Positions 17,664 through 24,234 of a stretch of DNA of 64,000 nucleotides are shown piece after piece (positions within the stretch are counted from its first letter, which is position 1; each line of letters opens with the position of its first letter). This DNA is from Mumia xiangluensis (lineage in GTDB: Bacteria > Actinomycetota > Actinomycetes > Propionibacteriales > Nocardioidaceae): contig NZ_WJYO01000006.1 in NCBI RefSeq assembly GCF_010994095.1, forward strand, positions 124,001 through 188,000, in the 5' to 3' direction. A program made the translations under genes and the position numbers. The notes under the pieces were generated by a model. It worked only from the letters and a program-made list of their open reading frames with translations, had not been told where the DNA came from and searched no databases.

Positions 17664-18155
17664 TCAGGCGTCCAGGACGCCGGTACGCCGCACCACCGGC
17701 GGCATCGTCGACCACGGGAAGTTGATCCACGCATCCGTCGTACGCCAGGCGAAGTCGGGCTTGATCGTGGACTGCGGCTTCTCGTAGATCACGGCGGTGC
17801 GTGCGGTACGGACGTGGTCCGCGCAGAAGTCGTGGACCAGCTCGAGCGTCTTGCCGGTGTCTGCGACGTCGTCCACGATCAGCACGTCGGCACCGGTGAG
17901 GTCGGCGCGGTCGAGGAACGGCGGGAGCATGACCGGCACGTCCAGCCGCGTGTCGACACCGGTGTAGAACTCGACGCTCATCGTGAACAGGTTCTTGCAG
18001 TCCAGCGCGTAGGCGAGGGAACCCGCAGGGATCAGCCCTCCCCGCGCGATGCCGAGCACGATCGTCGGCGCGTACCCGCTGTCGGCGACCGCCTGGGCGA
18101 GCTCACGGCTCGCCGTTCCGTACAGGTCCCAGGTGAGGATCTCCCGCTCCGCCAT
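17664..18155 (-). CDS. Purine-type phosphoribosyltransferase
   Basis: 163 residues starting [20 protein letters not shown]. The PRPP-binding motif is [15 protein letters not shown] at about residues 91-105, and [14 protein letters not shown] is the upstream conserved loop. The fold and length match xanthine/hypoxanthine-type phosphoribosyltransferases (Gpt-like), which salvage purine bases with PRPP. The base specificity is not visible. It is the first gene of a minus-strand run with ynfA and the hypothetical membrane gene, and divergent from the metallo-hydrolase at 18229. Confidence 0.88.
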   Translation of the reverse strand: MAEREILTWDLYGTASRELAQAVADSGYAPTIVLGIARGGLIPAGSLAYALDCKNLFTMSVEFYTGVDTRLDVPVMLPPFLDRADLTGADVLIVDDVADTGKTLELVHDFCADHVRTARTAVIYEKPQSTIKPDFAWRTTDAWINFPWSTMPPVVRRTGVLDA

Positions 18156-18228
18156 GAGGTGAGCGTAATCGTGTCCACGCACTCGCACCCGTCTGCGCCG
18201 GAGCGCGGGACGGAGGTTGAATGGACTC

Positions 18229-18873
18229 ATGCAGATCACGCGATTCGGCCACGCCGCGCTCCTCGTCGAGCACGAAGACCAGAGGGTCCTGATCGACCCG
18301 GGCAGCTTCAGCCGCGACGAGACGTTCTCACTCACGGACCTCGACGCGATCATCGTCACCCACCAGCACGCCGACCACGTCGACCCGAACCGCATCGGCG
18401 CACTCGTGGCGGCGAATCCCCGCGCGCGGCTGCTTGCCGAGCCGCAGACGGCGACCGCGCTGGAGCAGTTCGGCGCCTGGCACGAGACCGCGTCCGGAAT
18501 GACGGTCGACCTCGGCGCGCTCTCGGTCACCGGCGTCGGCTCCCGGCACGCCGTGATCCACCCGGACATGCCGGGGATCGGGAACGTCGGCGTCCTGGTC
18601 GAGGCCGGCGGCACGCGGCTCTTCCACCCGGGCGACTCGTACGAGTCGGTGCCGGACAACGTCGATGTCCTCGCGGTGCCGTTGAGTGCTCCGTGGGCCA
18701 AGGTGAGCGAGACCGTCGACTTCGTACGCGCGGTGGCTCCGCGTGTCGTCCTGCCGATCCACGACTGCACCATCTCCGACCTCGCGTACCCGATCTACTG
18801 GGGCCGGGTCAGCGAGATGGGCGGGGCGGACGAGGCGCTCCTGCTCGGCCAGGACGGCTCGGCGACCCTGTGA
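18229..18873 (+). CDS. Metallo-beta-lactamase fold hydrolase (UlaG-like)
   Basis: 214 residues starting MQITRFGHAALLVEHEDQRV. The metal-binding motif HQHADHVD is at about residues 45-52, with further ligands likely in GSRHAVIHPD, FHPGDSYES and the C-terminal VLPIHDCTIS. The short form without an extra lid domain and the FGHAALLVE start resemble UlaG/YcfH-like MBL hydrolases. The ATG at 18229 has CGGAGG 12 bases upstream; a TTG at 18217 abuts that site and is rejected. The reaction is hydrolytic; the substrate is unknown. Confidence 0.87.
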   Translation: MQITRFGHAALLVEHEDQRVLIDPGSFSRDETFSLTDLDAIIVTHQHADHVDPNRIGALVAANPRARLLAEPQTATALEQFGAWHETASGMTVDLGALSVTGVGSRHAVIHPDMPGIGNVGVLVEAGGTRLFHPGDSYESVPDNVDVLAVPLSAPWAKVSETVDFVRAVAPRVVLPIHDCTISDLAYPIYWGRVSEMGGADEALLLGQDGSATL

Positions 18874-18888
18874 CGGGCCGGGGCGTCT

Positions 18889-19238
18889 GATGGCCTCCGA
18901 CAGTGTGCCCGAGGACCTCGGAGGGCGGCTCAACCAGCTGCGGGCCGGCGTCCTCGGCGCGAACGACGGCATCGTGTCGACCGCGGGCGTTGTCGATGGC
19001 GTCCGACGAGGGAACCTGAAGGGGCTCTCTCCGACGCCGAGCTGCACCTGGACCCGGACGCGTTGACGAGCCCGTGGCAGGCGGCGTTCGCGTCAGTTTC
19101 TCGTTCAGGCTGGGCGCGGCATTCTCCCGCTGCTCGCGATCGTCCTCGTGCCGGTCGACGTGCGCGTCCCGGTGACGTTCGTGGTGGTGATCCTGGGGAG
19201 CGACGTACGCCCTGGGTTCGGCCTTCGCGATCAGCTGA
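18889..19238 (+). pseudogene. Decayed VIT1/CCC1 family (iron/manganese) transporter
   Basis: Reading begins at ATG 18889 and gives LNQLRAGVLGANDGIVSTAG, the standard VIT1 amino terminus, up to VVDGV. After that about 90-100 residues normally present are missing, and the homology resumes in another part of the family as AELHLDPDALTSPWQAAFAS. It then breaks frame: ILPLLAIVLVPVDVRVPVTF continues in a second frame and ATYALGSAFAIS in a third, ending at the TGA 19236-19238. At least one internal deletion and two or three frameshifts are needed, so no functional transporter can be made. The intact family is about 230-240 residues. The remnant is squeezed between the MBL hydrolase and the adenosine deaminase. 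Confidence 0.88.
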
Positions 19239-19251
19239 CGGGCGGGACCCG

Positions 19252-20313
19252 TCAGGACTCCAGCAGCTCCTCGGCGAGGACGGCATCGATCTCGGCGCGG
19301 ATGTCGAGCTTGAGACCGTCGGGTGCGAACGACGCGTCGACCGCCGTACGAGCGAGGTCGGCCAGGTCCGCGTAGCTGAGGCGGAACGCGTCGTGCGCGA
19401 GCTGGTACTCGTGGTCGAGGGTGGTGTCGAACATCCCGGGGTCGTCGCTGTTGAGCGTGACGACGACGCCCGCCGCACGCAGCGCGTTGAACGGGTGCTC
19501 GTCGAGCGTGGCGACGGCGCCGGTGCACAGGTTGGAGGTCGGCGAGATCTCGAGCGGGATCCCGCGATCGGCGAGCTCCGCGACAAGCACGGGGTCGTCG
19601 ATCGCCCGGATGCCGTGGCCGATCCGGACGGCGCCGAGGACCTCGATCGCATCACGCACGGTCTGCGGGCCGGTGGTCTCCCCCGCGTGCGGCACGCTCG
19701 CCAGGCCCAGGGCACGGGCACGGGCGAACACGTCGGCGAACTGCGGGCGCTCCACCCCGATCTCCGGACCACCGAGCCCGAAGCCCACGGACCCGTCGGG
19801 GGCGTACTGCTCGACCCAGTCGATCGTCCGCTCCCCCGACGGCAGCCCGAGCTCGCCGGGGATGTCGAAGACCCAGGCCAGCTCGATCCCGGCCTCGCGT
19901 GCGCGCGCCCTCCCCGCCAGCAGAGCCTCGGCCAGCTCGTCGGGTGCGATGCCCATGAGGAGCTGGCTGTCCGGCGTCACCGTCAGCTCGGCGTACCGGA
20001 CGTTGTTGCCGGCGAGGTCGGCCCCGACGCCGGCGACCAGGTCGGCGACGTCCTCGGGCGTCGTGACGAGCTGGTTCGTCTGGATGTACACCTCGATGAA
20101 GTGCGCGAAGTCGCTGAACCGGAAGAACTCCCGCAGGCCGTCGAGCTCTGTCGGCACCCCCACCTCGGGGTGGCGGCGCGCGAGCCCGAGAACGGTCTCG
20201 GGCGACGCCGCACCCAGCAGGTGGACGTGGAGCTCGGCCTTCGGCAAGGCGTGGACGAAGGCGTCCACGGGCTTGTCACGGTTCATGGGCGACACGACGG
20301 TGGGGTTGCTCAC
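19252..20313 (-). CDS. add: Adenosine deaminase
   Basis: 353 residues. The metal site is ELHVHLLG (about residues 27-34). Further catalytic residues appear as PHAGET (His, Glu), RIGHGI (His), and LNSDDPGMF (Asp-Asp), the complete set of adenosine deaminase residues. It converts adenosine to inosine, fitting the purine phosphoribosyltransferase encoded 1.1 kb away. I chose the GTG at 20313 (VSNPTVVSP); the ATG at 20286 (MNRDKPVDAF) is also possible. Divergent from the HTH-MurA gene. The 3' end lies 14 bases from the decayed VIT1 gene. Confidence 0.85.
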   Translation of the reverse strand: MSNPTVVSPMNRDKPVDAFVHALPKAELHVHLLGAASPETVLGLARRHPEVGVPTELDGLREFFRFSDFAHFIEVYIQTNQLVTTPEDVADLVAGVGADLAGNNVRYAELTVTPDSQLLMGIAPDELAEALLAGRARAREAGIELAWVFDIPGELGLPSGERTIDWVEQYAPDGSVGFGLGGPEIGVERPQFADVFARARALGLASVPHAGETTGPQTVRDAIEVLGAVRIGHGIRAIDDPVLVAELADRGIPLEISPTSNLCTGAVATLDEHPFNALRAAGVVVTLNSDDPGMFDTTLDHEYQLAHDAFRLSYADLADLARTAVDASFAPDGLKLDIRAEIDAVLAEELLES

Positions 20314-20399
20314 GTCGTCATTGAACCACCCCGTACGGTGGGGAGGGTGCCTTCGCTCGGGTCGAGGGCACGGTCGTGCCACGTGACACGCCGAACACC

Positions 20400-20427
20400 T
20401 TGACCGCGACGATTTATCTCATATGTG
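20400..20427 (+). promoter_or_regulatory. Promoter of the HTH-MurA fusion gene
   Basis: TTGACC (20400-20405), a 16-base spacer and TATGTG (20422-20427). Initiation would be at about 20434-20435, next to the GTG at 20435, so a leaderless transcript is possible. The -10 lies inside the palindrome at 20415-20432. Confidence 0.5.
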
Positions 20428-20432
20428 AGATA
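20415..20432. promoter_or_regulatory. Palindrome at the HTH-MurA promoter (candidate autoregulatory operator)
   Basis: TATCTCA-TATG-TGAGATA is a perfect 7-base inverted repeat with a 4-base centre. It covers the -10 region and ends 3 bases before the first start codon. The product of the gene carries an XRE-type HTH, so self-repression is the simplest reading. Confidence 0.65.
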
Positions 20433-20434
20433 CG

Positions 20435-21973
20435 GTGGAGCCCATGACTGACGACTACCTGACCCGGATCGGGAACCTCATCCGTGATGCCCGCAAGCAC
20501 CGCGGCCTGACCCAGGCGGAGCTTGCTCAGCTCTTGAAGACCAGCCAGAGCGCCGTGAACCGCATCGAGCAGGGCCAGCAGAACCTCTCTCTCGAGATGC
20601 TCGCCCGCGTCGGTGCCGCGCTCGACTCGGAGTTCGTCGCGCTCGGCACCTCCGGCCCGAGCCACCTCCGCGTCGTCGGCGAGACGTTGCTCTCGGGCGC
20701 GATCGACGTGAAGTCCTCCAAGAACGCCGGTGTGGCGCTGCTGTGCGCCGCGCTCCTCAACGAGGGCCGCACCACTCTGCGCAAGGTCGCCCGCATCGAG
20801 GAGGTCAACCGGCTCCTCGAGGTGCTGGAGTCGATCGGCTTCAAGACCACCTGGATCGGCGACGAGGGCGACCTCGAGCTCGTCCCCCCGGCCACGCTGG
20901 ACCTCAGCGGCATCGACGAGGAGGCCGCCCGCCGCACCCGCAGCATCATCATGTTCCTCGGGCCGCTGATGCACCGCGAGCAGTCCTTCGACCTCCCGTA
21001 CGCCGGCGGCTGCGACCTCGGCACCCGCACGGTCGAGCCCCACATGACGGCGCTGCGTCCGTTCGGCCTCGAGGTGAAGGCGACCGAGGGCAGCTACCAC
21101 GCCATCGTCGACCCGTCGGTCGCACCCACGCGTCCGATCGTCCTCACCGAGCGTGGCGACACCGTCACCGAGAACGCCCTCCTCGCCGCCGCCCGGCACG
21201 AGGGCACCACGATCATCCGCAACGCCAGCCCGAACTACATGGTCCAGGACCTGTGCTTCTTCCTCGAGAAGCTCGGCGTCGAGATCGAGGGCATCGGCAC
21301 CACGACCCTGCGCGTGACGGGACGTTCTCGCATCGACGTCGACGTCGAGTACGCCCCCAGCGAGGACCCGATCGAGGCGATGAGCCTGATCACCGCGGCG
21401 ATCGTGACGGAGTCCAACATCACCGTGCGGCGCGTGCCGATCGAGTTCATGGAGATCGAGCTCGCGCTGCTCGAGGAGATGGGGTTCGCGTACGACCGCA
21501 GCGACGAGTACCTCGCCGAGAACGGCGAGACGCGCCTCGTCGACATCACCACCTACCCGTCGGTCCTGCACGCCCCGATCGACAAGATCCACCCGATGCC
21601 GTTCCCCGGCCTCAACATCGACAACCTCCCGTTCTTCGCGGTGATCGCGGCGACGGCCTCGGGGACGACGCTGCTGCACGACTGGGTCTACGAGAACCGC
21701 GCGATCTACCTGACCGAGCTGAACAAGCTCGGCGCGAACGTGAAGCTGCTCGACCCGCACCGCGTCCTCATCGAGGGCCCGACGCGGTGGCGTGCGACGG
21801 AGCTCGTGTGCCCGCCGGCGCTGCGTCCGGCGGTCGTCATCCTGATCGCGATGCTGGCCGCGAAGGGGACGTCGGTGCTCCGCAGCGTCTACGTCATCAA
21901 CCGTGGCTACGAGGACCTCGCGACGCGCCTGAACGCCTTGGGCGCCGACATCGAGACGTTCCGCGACATCTGA
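20435..21973 (+). CDS. MurA-like UDP-GlcNAc 1-carboxyvinyltransferase with N-terminal HTH domain
   Basis: 512 residues. Residues 10-66 form an XRE HTH (LIRDARKHRGLTQAELAQLL, then KTSQSAVNRIEQGQQNLSLE). From about 78 onward it is an EPSP/MurA-type enzyme. The conserved Lys and Asn are in KSSKNA (Lys96), the PEP-binding Cys is in AGGCDLGTRTVEPH (Cys193), and the acidic loop PGLNIDN keeps an Asp where MurA has PGxPTD. The reaction would be enolpyruvyl transfer to UDP-GlcNAc in peptidoglycan synthesis. The HTH suggests the enzyme also senses or controls its own expression. Starts: GTG 20435 (possibly leaderless) or ATG 20444. It is likely a paralogue of a canonical murA elsewhere. Confidence 0.88.
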   Translation: MEPMTDDYLTRIGNLIRDARKHRGLTQAELAQLLKTSQSAVNRIEQGQQNLSLEMLARVGAALDSEFVALGTSGPSHLRVVGETLLSGAIDVKSSKNAGVALLCAALLNEGRTTLRKVARIEEVNRLLEVLESIGFKTTWIGDEGDLELVPPATLDLSGIDEEAARRTRSIIMFLGPLMHREQSFDLPYAGGCDLGTRTVEPHMTALRPFGLEVKATEGSYHAIVDPSVAPTRPIVLTERGDTVTENALLAAARHEGTTIIRNASPNYMVQDLCFFLEKLGVEIEGIGTTTLRVTGRSRIDVDVEYAPSEDPIEAMSLITAAIVTESNITVRRVPIEFMEIELALLEEMGFAYDRSDEYLAENGETRLVDITTYPSVLHAPIDKIHPMPFPGLNIDNLPFFAVIAATASGTTLLHDWVYENRAIYLTELNKLGANVKLLDPHRVLIEGPTRWRATELVCPPALRPAVVILIAMLAAKGTSVLRSVYVINRGYEDLATRLNALGADIETFRDI

Positions 21974-21983
21974 TGAGCGACAT

Positions 21984-22580
21984 CTAGTCCCCCGCCGGCT
22001 TCGTCCGCGCCCGTAGGTGGGCGCGCTCCCCCTGGCGGCCGAAGAGGCTGAGGAACTCGACGGGCTGTCCGCCGATCGCTCCGAACCAGTGCGGCACGCG
22101 GGTGTCGAACTCAGCGGCCTCACCGGGGCTGAGCACGAAGTCCTGGTCCGCGAGCACGACGCGCAGCCTGCCGTTGAGCACGTACAGCCACTCGTAGCCC
22201 TCGTGCGTCTTGAGGTCGGGGGTCGTGCGGCTCTCGGGCGCGAGCACGAGCTTGTAGGCCTGGATGCCGCCGGCGCGCCGGGTCAGCGGCACCATCGTCA
22301 TCCCGTTGTGGGTCACGGGCCGCAGGTGGATGCGGGGGTCGCCGGTCGGCGGCGCGCCGACGAGGTCGTCGAGGGTGACGCCGTACGCACGGGCGAGCGG
22401 CAGGAGGAGCTCCAGGGTCGGCTTCCGGGTGCCGGACTCGAGGCGCGACAGGGTGCTGACGGAGATGCCGGTGGTGGCCGACAGGTCCGCGAGGGTGGTC
22501 TGCTGCTGCTTGCGCAGGCCTCGGAGTCGCGGTCCGACCGCGGTCAAGGTGTCGTCGTGCTCGGTTGCCTGGTCATCCAT
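21984..22580 (-). CDS. XRE-cupin transcriptional regulator
   Basis: 198 residues starting MDDQATEHDDTLTAVGPRLR. The HTH is LRKQQQTTLADLSATTGISV, then STLSRLESGTRKPTLELLL (about 22-60). The C-terminal half (about 115-190) is a cupin: THEGYEWLYVLNGRLRVVL, then LSPGEAAEFDTRVPHWFGA. Such XRE-cupin proteins sense small ligands in the barrel. It is divergent from the oxidoreductase-methyltransferase fusion at 22663, and a perfect inverted repeat lies between them (22600-22617). The two likely form a regulator-target pair. The 3' end is 10 bases from the HTH-MurA stop. Confidence 0.9.
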   Translation of the reverse strand: MDDQATEHDDTLTAVGPRLRGLRKQQQTTLADLSATTGISVSTLSRLESGTRKPTLELLLPLARAYGVTLDDLVGAPPTGDPRIHLRPVTHNGMTMVPLTRRAGGIQAYKLVLAPESRTTPDLKTHEGYEWLYVLNGRLRVVLADQDFVLSPGEAAEFDTRVPHWFGAIGGQPVEFLSLFGRQGERAHLRARTKPAGD

Positions 22581-22599
22581 AGCCCTCAGTTTGCCACTC

Positions 22600-22617
22600 C
22601 AGCAACAATCTTTGCTG
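22600..22617. promoter_or_regulatory. Inverted repeat between XRE-cupin regulator and oxidoreductase fusion
   Basis: CAGCAA-CAATCT-TTGCTG is a perfect 6-base inverted repeat with a 6-base centre. It is 20 bases from the regulator start and 45 from the fusion gene's start. It is the only clear dyad in this 82-base spacer. Confidence 0.6.
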
Positions 22618-22662
22618 CCGAGCGGTTCTTCCTTCACGATCGACGACGAAGGGAGAAACCAG

Positions 22663-24234
22663 ATGCTCGAAGAACTCGAAGACACGTGCGACGTCGCGGT
22701 GCTGGGCGGGGGCGCTGCCGGCCTCAACGGTGCACTGATGCTCGCCCGCGCCCGCCGCTCGGTCGTCGTGATCGACGCGGGGGCGCCTCGCAACGCTCCG
22801 GCCCACGCGGTCCACGGCCTGCTGGGTCGTGAAGGCACCCCTCCGGCAGAGCTCCTCGCCCGGGGTCGTGAGGAGGTACGGCAGTACGGCGGCCACGTCG
22901 TCTCCGGCACCGTCACCTCGGTGGGCCGGGACGAGGCCGGCTTCACGGTCGTCCTCGGTGACGGCCGCGCCGTCTCCGCGCGACGCATCCTCGTGGCGAC
23001 CGGCCTCGTGGACGAGCTGCCCGACGTCGAAGGCCTCCGCGAGCGGTGGGGCCGCGACGTCGTGCACTGTCCGTACTGCCACGGGTGGGAGGTCCGTGAC
23101 CACGCGATCGGCGTCCTTGCGACCGGCCCCCTGGCCGTGCACCAGGCGCTGATGTTCCGCCAGTGGAGCGACGACGTCGTCCTGTTCACCCACACGGGGC
23201 CCGCACTGGCCGAGGAGCAGGCCGAGCAGCTCTCCGCCCGCGGCATCCCGGTCGTGTCCGGCACCGTCGCCGGCCTCGAGGTCGCTGACGACCGGTTGAC
23301 CGGCGTAAGGATGGACGACGGGCGCGTGGTCCCTCGCGCCGCCCTCGCTGTCGGAGCGCGGATGACCGCGCGCACCGACTTCCTCGCCGACCTCGGCCTT
23401 CGCAGGCAGGAGCACGTCAGCGGCGCCGGCGAGCACCTGGTCGTCGACGCTGCAGGACGGACGGAGGTGCCGGGGGTGTGGGTCGCCGGCAACGCGACGG
23501 ACCTCAGCGCACAGGTCGGCGCCGCGGCGGCCGCAGGAGCTCTCGCGGGCGCCCACATCAACGCGGACCTGATCGACGAGGAGACCCGGGAGGCCGTCGC
23601 CGCCTACCGAGCGACGACGAGGAACGCGTCGTCGACGACCGAGGCGTACGACCCGGAGTTCTGGGAGACGCGCTACCGCGCCCACGGCGCCACGGGGACG
23701 GTCGCGCCGAACACCCCGCTCGTCGAGACTGCAACCGGTCTCGCCCCTGGTACGGCGCTGGACGCCGGCTCCGGCCACGGCTCGGACGCGATCTGGCTCG
23801 CGGCGCAGGGGTGGACGGTCACGGCCCTCGACGTGGCGCCGACGGCGCTGCGCCGGGCGGGCGAGCGCGCCCTCGACGTGGGCGACGACGTCGCGGCCCG
23901 GATCACCTGGAGCGAAGCCGACCTGACGCGGTGGACGACGGCGGAACGGTACGACCTCGTCACGTCGCACTACGTGCACGTCGAGGCGCCGTACGACGAG
24001 CTCGTCAGCCGGCTCGCGGACGCGGTGGCACCGGGTGGGACGTTGCTCGTCGTCGGGCACGACACCACCCATCCCAGCCACCACGGTGTCGACCCGCGCG
24101 AGGCCGCCGCGGTCCTCGACCCCGCCGAGTGGGAGGTGCTCGTCGCCGAGGTCCGCGAGCGGGCCGCCACCGACCAGCACGGTCACGCGGCCGACCTGCG
24201 GGACGCGGTTCTACGAGCCCGCCGTCGCGGCTGA
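22663..24234 (+). CDS. Fusion: FAD/NAD(P) dithiol-type oxidoreductase plus SAM methyltransferase
   Basis: 523 residues. Residues 1-305 are a thioredoxin-reductase-like flavoprotein: FAD motif AVLGGGAAGLNGALMLARAR (about 12-31), a CxxC redox pair in HCPYCHGWEVRD (about 144-155) and the C-terminal GVWVAGNATDLSAQ. Residues about 330-523 are a class I methyltransferase beginning YDPEFWETRYRAHG with motif I ALDAGSGHGSDAIWLA. CPYCHGW differs from the CATCDG of true thioredoxin reductases and recalls the CxxCHG of GliT/HlmI-type small-molecule dithiol oxidases. A role in oxidising or S-methylating a thiol compound is inference. GGGAGA precedes the ATG. The XRE-cupin gene is divergent. Confidence 0.87.
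   Translation: MLEELEDTCDVAVLGGGAAGLNGALMLARARRSVVVIDAGAPRNAPAHAVHGLLGREGTPPAELLARGREEVRQYGGHVVSGTVTSVGRDEAGFTVVLGDGRAVSARRILVATGLVDELPDVEGLRERWGRDVVHCPYCHGWEVRDHAIGVLATGPLAVHQALMFRQWSDDVVLFTHTGPALAEEQAEQLSARGIPVVSGTVAGLEVADDRLTGVRMDDGRVVPRAALAVGARMTARTDFLADLGLRRQEHVSGAGEHLVVDAAGRTEVPGVWVAGNATDLSAQVGAAAAAGALAGAHINADLIDEETREAVAAYRATTRNASSTTEAYDPEFWETRYRAHGATGTVAPNTPLVETATGLAPGTALDAGSGHGSDAIWLAAQGWTVTALDVAPTALRRAGERALDVGDDVAARITWSEADLTRWTTAERYDLVTSHYVHVEAPYDELVSRLADAVAPGGTLLVVGHDTTHPSHHGVDPREAAAVLDPAEWEVLVAEVRERAATDQHGHAADLRDAVLRARRRG

Noticed and set aside
22264-22662. A longer start for the flavoprotein-methyltransferase fusion
   Set aside because: The in-frame extension is antisense to the XRE-cupin gene; the ATG at 22663 has GGGAGA at good spacing and begins just before the FAD motif.
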